In this document: one piece after another, positions 1-8,842 of the stretch
Numbering within the stretch: the stretch's first letter is position 1
How the letters are laid out: every line of letters begins with the position of its first letter
NCBI GenBank assembly: GCA_003225005.1
Contig: QIAN01000065.1
Coordinates: 62,001 to 126,000 of the forward strand
DNA: 64,000 nucleotides
Direction of reading: 5' to 3'
Origin: Acidobacteriota bacterium
Lineage (GTDB): Bacteria; Acidobacteriota; Terriglobia; Terriglobales; Acidobacteriaceae
Program-made: the position numbers and the translations under genes
Notes under the pieces: model-generated
Database searches by the model: none
What the model was told of the DNA's origin: nothing
What the model saw: only the letters and a program-made list of their open reading frames with translations

Positions 1-1
1 C

Positions 2-1171
2 TTGACCCTGGGCTGGATCGGCGAACCCATGGTGGCCCGGCTGGTGGAAGGTTTTCAGTTTGTCCACAAGGTTCCGCACGCGGCCGTCTACGCACACAGC
101 ATTGCCATCGCGATCGCCTTCAGTTTAATCACCTACCTGCACGTGCTCCTCGGCGAGCTCGTGCCAAAAACGCTAGCTTTGCAGCGCTCCGAGCAGGTCG
201 CTCTTGCTGTCGCCGCGCCCATGGAAGCTTTTCTTACTATCACTCGTCCTTTTCTTTTCTTCATGCGGAAGTCCGGCGGCCTGGTTCTGCGGCTTTTTGG
301 CGCTCAGGAGTCCCGCCGTCGCGGCGCCGTACACTCACCCGACGAACTCAAGCTGATTGTTACCGCCAGCCGCCAGTTCGGACAGATTCCTGAATTTCAG
401 GAAGAGATGATTCACAACGCCATTGAACTGGACAGCATTACGGTTCGCGAAGTCATGGTCGCCCGCCCTGACATTTTCTCTTTGCCCGCTGACCTCAGCC
501 TCGATGAGGCGCTGACCCGTGTTATCGAAGGCCAACACTCCCGCATCCCGATTTACGACCCGCAGCGCGGGCCGGAGCACATTGTCGGCGTTCTCTACTA
601 CAAAGACTTAATGCGGTGGGTGCGGCTGCGGCTCACCAACGTGGGCCTGCCTGTAGCCCAACGCATCTCGCGCATGACAATCGGCCAGATTGTGCACGAT
701 GTCCTGGTCGTTCCCGAAACCAAGGTGCTCGCTGAATTATTGGCCGAGTTTAAGCAACGGCGTCGCCACCTTGCGGTGGTGGTCGACGAGTTCGGCTCGA
801 CCGCCGGCGTCGTCACCGTCGAAGACATTCTCGAGCAATTGGTAGGCAATATCGAAGACGAGTTTGACCTTGCCCCGCCCGAGCCAGCGCTGGAAGACGA
901 ATCAGTGATGGTGCTCGAAGGCTCAGTCAACATTCGAGACCTCGAAGCCCAGTACGGCGTGACTCTTCCTCGGGATGCTGGCTTTGAAACTCTGGGTGGA
1001 TTCATTCTCGCCCATCTGCAAAGGATTCCCAGCCTGGGTGATACGTTCGAATACGAAGGCCACCGTTATACCGTCGCAGAAATGGAAGGCCACCGCATCG
1101 CCAGAGTGAAGATTGAGAAAACAGGAAACATCGAGGCCGGGGCTGAGTCCGCAAAGCACGCGGGAGACTGA
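2..1171 (+). CDS. CNNM/CorC-HlyC family transporter-like protein (DUF21 + CBS pair + CorC_HlyC C-terminal domain), 5' end cut by window
   Basis: HVLLGELVPKTLALQRSE (DUF21), CBS region TVREVMVARPDIFSLPADLSLDEALTRVIEGQHSRIPIY, VVVDEFGSTAGVVTVEDILEQLVGNIEDEFD typical of this family. Confidence 0.9.
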   Translation: MTLGWIGEPMVARLVEGFQFVHKVPHAAVYAHSIAIAIAFSLITYLHVLLGELVPKTLALQRSEQVALAVAAPMEAFLTITRPFLFFMRKSGGLVLRLFGAQESRRRGAVHSPDELKLIVTASRQFGQIPEFQEEMIHNAIELDSITVREVMVARPDIFSLPADLSLDEALTRVIEGQHSRIPIYDPQRGPEHIVGVLYYKDLMRWVRLRLTNVGLPVAQRISRMTIGQIVHDVLVVPETKVLAELLAEFKQRRRHLAVVVDEFGSTAGVVTVEDILEQLVGNIEDEFDLAPPEPALEDESVMVLEGSVNIRDLEAQYGVTLPRDAGFETLGGFILAHLQRIPSLGDTFEYEGHRYTVAEMEGHRIARVKIEKTGNIEAGAESAKHAGD

Positions 1172-1218
1172 CAGATAACTCCGCGAAAGGAAAAATTTCA
1201 TCGCTTGCCTTTGAGTAG

Positions 1219-1399
1219 CGCAGCGCTTCAGAGCTGCGGTAACCGCCTTGCTTGAGTTCAGCTTTAGCCGCCGAAGGCGCGCATCGACTGCGAGCTGATT
1301 GTGCGGGAGAGTCGGGAGGCACAAACTTACGATTCGGATCAGGACACGACTTCAGTCGTGCCGAAAAGGAGCCTTTTTAACCAGCGGTTTCAGCCGCTG
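1219..1399. repeat. Cluster of three short hairpins with TTCAG-containing loops
   Basis: CGCAGC-gcttcaga-GCTGCG (1219-1238), CACGAC-ttca-GTCGTG (1345-1360), CAGCGG-tttcag-CCGCTG (1382-1399). Confidence 0.6.
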
Positions 1400-1458
1400 A
1401 GGTTCGGAGATTTGACTGAGAACTCGCCCCTAGCCACTAAACACGAGTCACTGACCTC

Positions 1459-2376
1459 ATGCTTCGCCAGCTCCTCCAACGCGTCCTCTACACCCTGCCC
1501 GTCATCTGGTTAGTCGTCTCCCTCGTCTTCCTTCTAATCCACCTCGTCCCCGGAGACCCCATCCAGCAGATGCTCGGCGAAGGAGCGCCACCCGCCGATA
1601 TCCAGGCCACTCGCCACGCCTATGGCCTCGACAGGCCACTAGGCGAGCAATACATCCGTTACTGGAAGGGCGTCCTTCACGGTGACCTTGGACCGTCGTT
1701 CCGCTACAACCAGACGGTCACGCACCTCATGGCCGAGCGTTACCCCTATACCATGGAACTGACGCTGGCGTCACTGTTCATCGCAATCATTCTTTCGTTT
1801 CCAGCCGGCGTATATTCCGCACAGCATCCCAATCGTTGGGAGGACCGTCTGATTTCTGTCGTCAGCCTTTTTGGGTTGTCGTTTCCCAACATCGCACTGG
1901 GCCCGATCCTCATAATTCTTTGTGCCATTAAGCTGGGTTGGTTGCCGGTTTCCGGTTCTGGCGGCGTCGAGTATCTGGTGCTGCCCGCCATCACCATGGG
2001 CGGATCTATGGCCGCCATCCTCACCCGCATGGTGCGCACGTCCATGCTCGAAGAGTTGAGCCAGGACTACGTCCGCACCGCCCGCGCCAAAGGCCTGTCC
2101 GAGCGCACCGTCGTCTACCGCCATGCCCTACGCAACGCCATGATTCCCGTGATCACCGTACTCGGCCTGCAATTCGGCGCGCTGCTGGCCGGCGCCATCG
2201 TCACCGAAACAATCTTCTCCTGGCCCGGCATCGGCCGCCTCACGATTCAGGCAATTTCGAATCGCGATTACTATCTGGTGCAAGGCTGCATTCTGGCGAT
2301 TGGCTTGACGTATGTCGCGGTGAACTTCCTGACCGACGTGCTGTATTCGGTGGCGAACCCGAGGATCAGGCAGTAA
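1459..2376 (+). CDS. ABC transporter permease, DppB/OppB family
   Basis: N-terminal FLLIHLVPGDPIQQMLGEGAP and EELSQDYVRTARAKGLSERTVVYRHALRNAMIPVITVLGLQFGALLAGAIVTETIFSWPGIG, the classic peptide-permease EAA region. Confidence 0.93.
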   Translation: MLRQLLQRVLYTLPVIWLVVSLVFLLIHLVPGDPIQQMLGEGAPPADIQATRHAYGLDRPLGEQYIRYWKGVLHGDLGPSFRYNQTVTHLMAERYPYTMELTLASLFIAIILSFPAGVYSAQHPNRWEDRLISVVSLFGLSFPNIALGPILIILCAIKLGWLPVSGSGGVEYLVLPAITMGGSMAAILTRMVRTSMLEELSQDYVRTARAKGLSERTVVYRHALRNAMIPVITVLGLQFGALLAGAIVTETIFSWPGIGRLTIQAISNRDYYLVQGCILAIGLTYVAVNFLTDVLYSVANPRIRQ

Positions 2377-2529
2377 AGAAAACACACTGGGCTTGGCTGG
2401 GTCGTTCGCAATGCCAAAATGGGCGTCGTTGAGGCAGCATTCTTTGGTGCATTTTTCAATCACATCGCGAGACCCGTCATCTCGAGCGGACGTTTGCGAT
2501 TGGATTTATCAATCGCCATTTAAATCTAT

Positions 2530-2686
2530 CTGTCATCCCGAGGGCCGCTGGAACGCCGAAATCCCAGGTAGGCGGAATAGCGGCGACCGACTGGTTCACG
2601 CGTCACATGTACCAGCCAGACAAGCAGGTCCCTCCACTCGCCAGTGGACTGTTTCGCAGATCAGCTGACATCGGTCGGGATGACAG
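2530..2686. repeat. 157-bp intergenic element bounded by perfect 12-bp inverted repeats
   Basis: CTGTCATCCCGA (2530-2541) and TCGGGATGACAG (2675-2686) are exact reverse complements. Confidence 0.55.
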
Positions 2687-2875
2687 ATCGCTTCAATTAT
2701 CCAGAACCGGGCGGCGACCGTCGTTAAAACATTCTAAAAACTGTCATCAGCGACTGGTTTCATAGATCGCGATGCGAACTCGAAGAGCCTGCTGGTGGGA
2801 GCCGCCGCGTTCCGCGCTCTTGTCGTTATTTGCGGCAAGGTGGGGTCTTGCGATTTGTGGGAGCAATCGAAAATG

Positions 2876-2900
2876 CAGGAGGCGGGTGTCCCGCCTCCTG
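2876..2900 (-). terminator. Strong hairpin downstream of the VOC gene
   Basis: CAGGAGGCGGG-tgt-CCCGCCTCCTG, perfect 11-bp stem, 12 bp beyond the minus-strand stop at 2912; weak T-tract. Confidence 0.5.
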
Positions 2901-2911
2901 TCCAAATCAAA

Positions 2912-3385
2912 CTACGCTGCCTCCGTTACCTTCTTCATCCGTTCGTCCATATCCTTGGGCGACACGTCTTCCACGTGAGTGGCAACGCCCCACAGATGTC
3001 CGAACGGATCCTGTATGAAGCCAGAGCGGTCTCCGTAGAACTGGTCCTGAACCGGCTTTAGGATTTTCGCGCCCTCGGCCGCCGCGCGTTCGACTACGCG
3101 ATCGACGTCGGGAAGGTATACATACAGGCTCACCGGGCTGGCGCCGATGGTGGCGGCGCTGGTGTGTCCCTGCCCCATGCTGGGATTTTCGTCGGCCAGC
3201 ATGATGTGCGAGTTGCCGATCTTCAACTCCGCGTGACCGACCTTGCCGTCCGGGCTATTCATGCGAAAGATTTCGGTCGCGCCGAAAACTTTCTTGTAGT
3301 ACTCAATGGCTTGGGCAGCACCCCTGATGACCAAGTAGGGCGTGACCGAGTTGTAGTCCTTGGGAATGTACGAGACTTTGCTCAT
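2912..3385 (-). CDS. VOC family (glyoxalase/PhnB-like) protein
   Basis: VTPYLVIRGAAQAIEYYKKVFGATEIFRMNSPDGKVGHAELKIGNSHIMLADENP...DPFGHLWGVATHVED; start set at MSKVSYIPKDY preceded by CTGAGGAGAA. Confidence 0.88.
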   Translation of the reverse strand: MSKVSYIPKDYNSVTPYLVIRGAAQAIEYYKKVFGATEIFRMNSPDGKVGHAELKIGNSHIMLADENPSMGQGHTSAATIGASPVSLYVYLPDVDRVVERAAAEGAKILKPVQDQFYGDRSGFIQDPFGHLWGVATHVEDVSPKDMDERMKKVTEAA

Positions 3386-3467
3386 GATTTTTCTCCTCAG
3401 AACGTAGGCTAGAGGTGGAGGTTTACGGCGCGCATGCGGACCGGCGATCCGGTTCGTGCAGTCTATT

Positions 3468-3511
3468 TTATGAAAACACAATTCGTGAGTTATGAAAACA
3501 CAATTCGTGAG
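3468..3511. repeat. Perfect 22-bp tandem duplication
   Basis: ttatgaaaacacaattcgtgag occurs twice back-to-back (3468-3489, 3490-3511). Confidence 0.85.
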
Positions 3512-3755
3512 CCAGCTCGAGAGCGGAGGGCGCAGTTTACTATTCGCTCATCTCACCACCGCCGAGTGCCCATCCTTCTCGTTCTTGGCGCAGGGGGAAC
3601 TAGAACGGCAGTCCTCTGGAGCAACCGTCATCAAACAACACACGCGCCCCAGATTTCGAAACTCAGGTTCCGAAACCAATGATGAGGGATTAAACTGGAC
3701 CTCGCAGGAATCAACTGGGGTCGACGTTGGTCACTGACCGCATGAGGACTCCGTC

Positions 3756-4065
3756 ATGTATCGCAGAGATTTTCTGGTACGCACCGGACAGGTCATCGGT
3801 GCGGTTGCACTGACATCCGCCTTGCGGACGGCTGAGGCGGTTGCTGGCAAGCAGTCCTACGGAGGACGAGTTATCCGCAGGCATCGTCTGCTTTGATCTA
3901 CACGGAATCCACGCCCAACAGGTGGTGGACGCGTTGAGAAAGAAAAAAATCGTCGCCAGCGTCACGCCCTACAAAACGCTTTACGCGCGCTTGTCCCCCG
4001 GCTTGTTAAATTCACCAGCCGAGGTAGAAACAACTTTGGCAGCGGTGCGCGAGCTCCACGGGTGA
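3756..4065 (+). pseudogene. Remnant of a Tat-exported class V aminotransferase: signal peptide fused out of frame to the C-terminal end
   Basis: ATG at 3756 encodes MYRRDFLVRTGQVIGAVALTSALRTAEAVAGKQ then stops; a second frame gives LSAGIVCFDLHGIHAQQVVDALRKKKIVASVTPYKTLYARLSPGLLNSPAEVETTLAAVREL, a class V aminotransferase C-terminus; central PLP domain missing. Confidence 0.65.
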
Positions 4066-4098
4066 AGGCTTCTCGGCGTTTTCTGGGATTTTGTTCTT

Positions 4099-4956
4099 AT
4101 GTCCACCGCCGCCATTTCGTTCCGCCGCGCTGCCCGCCACAATCCTCTGGCCGCGACCGGCGTTGTGTTGGTATCTATCTTCGTACTATTCGCGATCTTC
4201 GCCCCTTGGATCGCCCCGCAAGATCCCGCCTCTATCAATCTTCCCACCCGTCTTGAACCGCCTTCAGCGGCGCACTGGTTCGGAAGTGACGAACTCGGCC
4301 GCGACATCCTCTCGCGCATCATCTACGGCGCGCGCATCTCGATGCTGGTGGGCAGTTGCGTTGTTCTGACGTCGCTCGCGCTCGGACTTGTGATCGGCTC
4401 CATCGCTGGTTACTATGGCGGACGCGTCGACCGCTTCGTCAATGTCGTGCTCATGAATGCATTCCTCTCGTTTCCCGGAATTCTTCTTGCTATCGCCTTC
4501 GTCGCCTTCCGCGGACCTGGCATCGTGAACCTGGTTCTTGCTCTCTCACTTGGCGGATGGGTTGGCTACGCACGTCTGGTCCGCGGTCAGGTGCTTGCCG
4601 CCCGAGAAAAAGAATTCGTCGAAGCTGCCCGCGCCCTCGGCGCGAGCGATGTGCGCGTCATCGTCCGCCACATTCTGCCCAATATTATTCAGCCCGTGAT
4701 CGTGCAATCTGCCATCGGCATGGCCGGGGCAATCCTCGCCGAAGCAACGATGAGCTTTCTCGGACTGGGAGTTCCTCCGCCCACGGCCAGTTGGGGCACG
4801 ATGCTCAACGACGGCCGCGCCCATCTTTTTGATGCACCCCAACTCGTCCTGTTTCCCGCGCTCGCCGTGATGTTGGCAGTGTTGTCATTCAACTTTATAG
4901 GGGACGCATTGCGCGACTATCTCGATCCTCGCTCTCGCATCGAAGCTGGGATGTAG
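4099..4956 (+). CDS. ABC transporter permease, DppC/OppC family
   Basis: NPLAATGVVLVSIFVLFAIFAPWIAPQDP, HWFGSDELGRDILSRIIYGARISMLVG, EAARALGASDVRVIVRHILPNIIQPVIVQSAIGMAGAILAEATMSFLGLGVPPPTASWGTML. Confidence 0.94.
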   Translation: MSTAAISFRRAARHNPLAATGVVLVSIFVLFAIFAPWIAPQDPASINLPTRLEPPSAAHWFGSDELGRDILSRIIYGARISMLVGSCVVLTSLALGLVIGSIAGYYGGRVDRFVNVVLMNAFLSFPGILLAIAFVAFRGPGIVNLVLALSLGGWVGYARLVRGQVLAAREKEFVEAARALGASDVRVIVRHILPNIIQPVIVQSAIGMAGAILAEATMSFLGLGVPPPTASWGTMLNDGRAHLFDAPQLVLFPALAVMLAVLSFNFIGDALRDYLDPRSRIEAGM

Positions 4957-5014
4957 AGGTGTCTGCGCTCAGGGGAATAACTGCTCGGCGGATTCAGCAC
5001 TGGCGGTCTTTGCG

Positions 5015-5594
5015 TTGCCAGTTGTTGCGCAGAGCAGCAGTACAACTGCACAGAGCTCGACCGCGGCGTCTACCCCTGTAACCGGCGAGTCGATCCAGGA
5101 TCGCAAAGAAAACCAGCAGGACCGCATCGCCAATGGCGTCAAGAGCGGACAGCTGACGGCCGGCGAAAACGCCAATCTGGAGAAGAAGCAAGCCGTCCTT
5201 AACCAGGAAGAGCGCAACATGCGCAAACTGGACAACGGCAAACTGACTGCAGCCGACAAAAAGACGCTAACGCAGCAACAGAAAGTTATCCAAGCAGATC
5301 GACCAGGACAAGCACAATTCGGCGGTGCAAAATACCAACCCAAAGAGTGAAGTCGGCAAGCGCCAGGAGAACCAGCAGGACCGCATCGCGCAGGGCATCC
5401 AGAGCGGCCAGTTGACCGCCGGCCAAGCGGCCCACCTGGAACACAATCAGGCGAAGATCAATCAGGAAGTGCATGCCGACCGTCAAGCCAACGGTGGCAA
5501 GCTGACTGCGCAAGAAAAAGCCCGGGTCAATCGCCGGCAAAATCGCCAGTCGCGCCAGATCTATCGCGACAAGCACAATACCCGGCACCAATAA
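5015..5594 (+). pseudogene. Two-repeat Gln/Lys-rich small protein, split by an apparent frameshift
   Basis: ORFs 5015-5350 and 5325-5594 carry homologous units (ENQQDRIANGVKSGQLTAGENANLEKKQA... / ENQQDRIAQGIQSGQLTAGQAAHLEHNQA...); the second frame upstream reads KLSKQIDQDKHNSAVQNTNPKSEVGKRQENQQDRI, continuing unit 1. Confidence 0.55.
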
Positions 5595-5654
5595 GCTGGG
5601 CCAACACCACAAGGCAGCGAGCGGCGAGACCGTCTCGTAGAAGAGAGAAGCCAG

Positions 5655-5683
5655 CGCCTCCGGGTTCGCACCGGAGGCGTTTT
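5655..5683 (+). terminator. Intrinsic terminator
   Basis: CGCCTCCGG-gttcgca-CCGGAGGCG followed by TTTTCTCTTT. Confidence 0.8.
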
Positions 5684-5751
5684 CTCTTTGCCTGGCTGTT
5701 GTCCTTTGTCACATCCGGTGTAACCCCGCGAAAATACGGCAAATCGAGCGC

Positions 5752-5780
5752 TTGACTGTAATTGCAATATGCAATATAAA
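5752..5780 (+). promoter_or_regulatory. sigma70-like promoter with embedded palindrome
   Basis: TTGACT (5752-5757) - 17 nt - TATAAA (5775-5780); ATTGC-aatat-GCAAT (5761-5775) sits in the spacer. Confidence 0.6.
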
Positions 5781-5796
5781 TATGTCGATTTGAAAT

Positions 5797-6324
5797 ATGC
5801 GACTAGGCGAGAAAATTCGTTATCTGCGCGAAGTCGAAGGCTCGCTGCGTGGATTGGGACGACCGATGACGCAGCAGGAAATCGTCCGCGCCATCGGTGA
5901 GGAGCTGGGGCGCGGGAAGACTATGAGCCAGTCCTATTTGTCACAGATTGAAAACGGCGCCCGTCCTCACATGACGCAGTCTTCGCGAGCCTTGTTGGCG
6001 AGGTTCTTCAAAGTGCATCCCGGTTTTCTAGTGGACGACCCGGAGGGCTATCACACTGAGCTGACCTCGGACCTGCGAACCACGGAAGGCAAGCTCGATG
6101 TGTGGCTGTTGCAAGGCTCGGAACGCTTTGCCAGCGACCCTGAGGTCAGCAATGTCATGATCAAGGCCGCCCGCGAAAGAGACACCCGCCGCTGCTTTCT
6201 GCTGTTGGGAGCGATTCTCGACACTCCAGGGTTGGCAGAGCGTCTGCTCGAGGCGTTGCGTCCAGAACCAGCGCATGCTAACCGCCGCCCCGGTGTCAGC
6301 GCGGAAGAGAGGCGAATCCTATGA
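5797..6324 (+). CDS. XRE/Cro-type helix-turn-helix regulator
   Basis: MRLGEKIRYLREVEGSLRGLGRPMTQQEIVRAIGEELG...MSQSYLSQIENGARPHMTQSSRALLARFF. Confidence 0.75.
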   Translation: MRLGEKIRYLREVEGSLRGLGRPMTQQEIVRAIGEELGRGKTMSQSYLSQIENGARPHMTQSSRALLARFFKVHPGFLVDDPEGYHTELTSDLRTTEGKLDVWLLQGSERFASDPEVSNVMIKAARERDTRRCFLLLGAILDTPGLAERLLEALRPEPAHANRRPGVSAEERRIL

Positions 6325-7052
6325 CCTGGGCAGATTTTTATCTGATCTGTTTCGCCACGGGCTTTGGCTTTAGTTTTCTTTCATTCGTGCTGGGAGGCTC
6401 ACGCAGCGGACGATTCCATCTGTGGCATTTTCACGGGCACGCCGGTGGCGCACACTTTCCCCCGGCTCATGGTCGGCCTATGCCCGGAGCAGTGACGCCA
6501 GCACAGAATCCTGCAGCCGCCCTCACAACGCATGTCGCGTCCGGTGCGATGGCCGGAGCCGCACATCAGGCCGGTGGGCATGCGGCGCAGGGGAGCGCTG
6601 TGTCCCCGTTTAACTTGGTCACGGTGACGGCATTCCTGGCCTGGTTCGGAGGAACTGGCTACTTGCTGACCCGCTATTCCGGCCTCTGGGTGGGGTTTGC
6701 GCTCATGGTGTCGGTGAGCAGCGGTCTCATTGGGGGCGGCATTGTGTTTCTGTTCTTGACCAAGGTGCTGATCTCGCACGAAGAGAACATGGATCAGGCC
6801 GACTACGAAATGGTTGGAGTTTTGGGGCGTGTTTGCAGTTCCATCCGAACCGGCGGAACCGGCGAGGTTATCTACTCGCAGGTGGGATCACGCCGGGTCT
6901 GCGGGGCGCGCAGCGAAGATAGTAGCGCAATTGCCAAAGGCAGCGAAGTGGTCGTCACGCGCTACGAGAAGGGAATTGCCTACGTACGTTTGTGGAGCGA
7001 GTTATCGGGCGAGGTTCGCGAGTCGCCATCTGCGGGCGAGACCGGTAGGTGA
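6321..7052 (+). CDS. Membrane protein with NfeD-like C-terminal OB domain
   Basis: TM segments, His/Gly/Ala-rich insert, C-terminal MVGVLGRVCSSIRTGGTGEVIYSQVGSRRVCGARSEDSSAIAKGSEVVVTRYEKGIAYVRLW; overlaps upstream stop; precedes flotillin. Confidence 0.6.
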   Translation: MTWADFYLICFATGFGFSFLSFVLGGSRSGRFHLWHFHGHAGGAHFPPAHGRPMPGAVTPAQNPAAALTTHVASGAMAGAAHQAGGHAAQGSAVSPFNLVTVTAFLAWFGGTGYLLTRYSGLWVGFALMVSVSSGLIGGGIVFLFLTKVLISHEENMDQADYEMVGVLGRVCSSIRTGGTGEVIYSQVGSRRVCGARSEDSSAIAKGSEVVVTRYEKGIAYVRLWSELSGEVRESPSAGETGR

Positions 7053-7064
7053 GCCAACCCAAGA

Positions 7065-8534
7065 TTGAGAACCACCGCATTTGTAAGAGGAGGCGTTATG
7101 TTCGAGATGTCGAGGACATTGGAGATTGGGATTGTCGCCGGGCTGGGAGTGATGGCCGTTCTGTTCCTGACCAGCATGTTGGCCAGGCTCTATCGCAAAG
7201 CTGGACCGCACGAAGCACTCATCGTGTATGGATTCGGCGGGACGCGTGTCGTGCAAGGGCACGGCACGCTGGTGTTTCCTATGGTGCAGGTTTGCCGGGA
7301 CCTTTCGCTGGAATTGATGTCGTTCGACGTGGCGCCGCAGCAGGATCTGTACACCAAACAAGGCGTAGCGGTGACTGTCGAGGCTGTCGCGCAAATCAAA
7401 GTGAAGTCCGACCGGGAGTCCGTCCTGACGGCAGCCGAGCAGTTCCTGACCAAGACTGACCAAGAGCGCGAAGGCCTGATCCGGTTGGTGATGGAAGGCC
7501 ATCTACGCGGCATCATCGGGCAGCTCACGGTGGAAGAAATCGTGAAGCAGCCAGAGATGGTTTCTGACCGCATGCGGTCCACCTGCGCTGAGGACATGAA
7601 CAAGATGGGCCTCGAGGTGATCTCGTTCACGATCAAAGAAGTCCGTGACAAGAACGAATACATCACCAACATGGGAAAACCCGATGTGGCGCGGATTAAG
7701 CGCGATGCCGATGTTGCCACGGCGGAAGCCGACCGCGACACTGCCATCAAGCGCGCGCTGGCGCAGCGGGAAGCGGCTGTAGCCAAAGCGCAAGCTGACC
7801 AGGAGCGGGTGCTGGCGGAAACCTTGTCGTTGGCCAAACAAGCCGAATCGCAGCGCGATCTTGAGGTCAAGAAGGCGCAGTTTCTCGAAGTCACAAAACG
7901 CCAGCAAGCGCAAGCCGACAAGGCGTACGACATCCAAACCAATATCATGCAGCAACAGGTTGTGGCCGAGCAGGTGAAGGTGCAGCAAGTCGAGAAAGAG
8001 CAACAGGTCAAGGTGCAGGAAGCGGAGATCAACCGCCGCGAGAAAGAACTGATTGCAACCGTGTTGAAGCAGGCAGAAATCGAGCGTCAGCGCATTGAGA
8101 CCCTCGCCGCGGCCGAAAAGCAGCGCCTGATTGCGGAGGCCGAAGGGCACGCGTCGGCGATACGCGCGCAGGGTGAGGCCGAAGCCGAAATCATTTTCAA
8201 GAAAGGCGAATCCGAAGCCAAGGCCATGAACGTAAAGGCCGAAGCCTATCAGGAATACAACCAGGCAGCGGTGATCGACAGGCTGTTCACCAGCATGCCT
8301 GAGGTTGTCAGGGCGCTGGCCAGTCCGCTGGCCAACATCGACAAGATCACCATCGTTTCCACCGGAAACGGCGATGCCTCCGGGATGAACAAAATCACTG
8401 GCGACATCACCAAAATGGCGGCGCAAGTGCCGGCACTGTTCGAGACACTTTCGGGCATGCCGCTGGCGGAGTTGCTGGGCAAGGTGCGGCAGATCGGCGA
8501 CAAGCCACCGAAGCTGCCAGTAGATGGCAAGTAA
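7065..8534 (+). CDS. Flotillin-family SPFH protein
   Basis: LYRKAGPHEALIVYGFGGTRVVQGHGTLVFPMVQVCRDLSLELMSFDVAPQQDLYTKQGVAVTVEAVAQIKV, AEA-rich coiled coil, C-terminal ANIDKITIVSTGNG. Confidence 0.93.
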   Translation: MRTTAFVRGGVMFEMSRTLEIGIVAGLGVMAVLFLTSMLARLYRKAGPHEALIVYGFGGTRVVQGHGTLVFPMVQVCRDLSLELMSFDVAPQQDLYTKQGVAVTVEAVAQIKVKSDRESVLTAAEQFLTKTDQEREGLIRLVMEGHLRGIIGQLTVEEIVKQPEMVSDRMRSTCAEDMNKMGLEVISFTIKEVRDKNEYITNMGKPDVARIKRDADVATAEADRDTAIKRALAQREAAVAKAQADQERVLAETLSLAKQAESQRDLEVKKAQFLEVTKRQQAQADKAYDIQTNIMQQQVVAEQVKVQQVEKEQQVKVQEAEINRREKELIATVLKQAEIERQRIETLAAAEKQRLIAEAEGHASAIRAQGEAEAEIIFKKGESEAKAMNVKAEAYQEYNQAAVIDRLFTSMPEVVRALASPLANIDKITIVSTGNGDASGMNKITGDITKMAAQVPALFETLSGMPLAELLGKVRQIGDKPPKLPVDGK

Positions 8535-8601
8535 GTCTCCAAGAGCTCGCCTAGGGACGGCCGCCTCGGCTGTCCAGCCGAGCGCGGCGAGGAGTGGAGC
8601 A

Positions 8602-8811
8602 ATGAACAAGTCCAAGCACACCGGTCTAGGAATTGCGTTGGGGGCGGGATTGGGAACAGTCGCCGGTGTTCTCGCCGGACACATCGCCCTCTGGCTCTCC
8701 ATCGGAATTGCGATCGGAGTAGCGATTGGCGCGTCATTCCGGCGGAAGGGAAACCAGTGTCCCGAGTGCGCGGCAGTACATGGATCCCATGAAGCGAAAA
8801 CCTGGCATTGA
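8602..8811 (+). CDS. Small glycine-zipper-like membrane protein
   Basis: MNKSKHTGLGIALGAGLGTVAGVLAGHIALWLSIGIAIGVAIGASFRRKGNQCPEC; start preceded by GGAGTGGAG. Confidence 0.6.
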   Translation: MNKSKHTGLGIALGAGLGTVAGVLAGHIALWLSIGIAIGVAIGASFRRKGNQCPECAAVHGSHEAKTWH

Positions 8812-8842
8812 AGAGCTAGCAGCTGAGCAAAAGGAGTCCACC

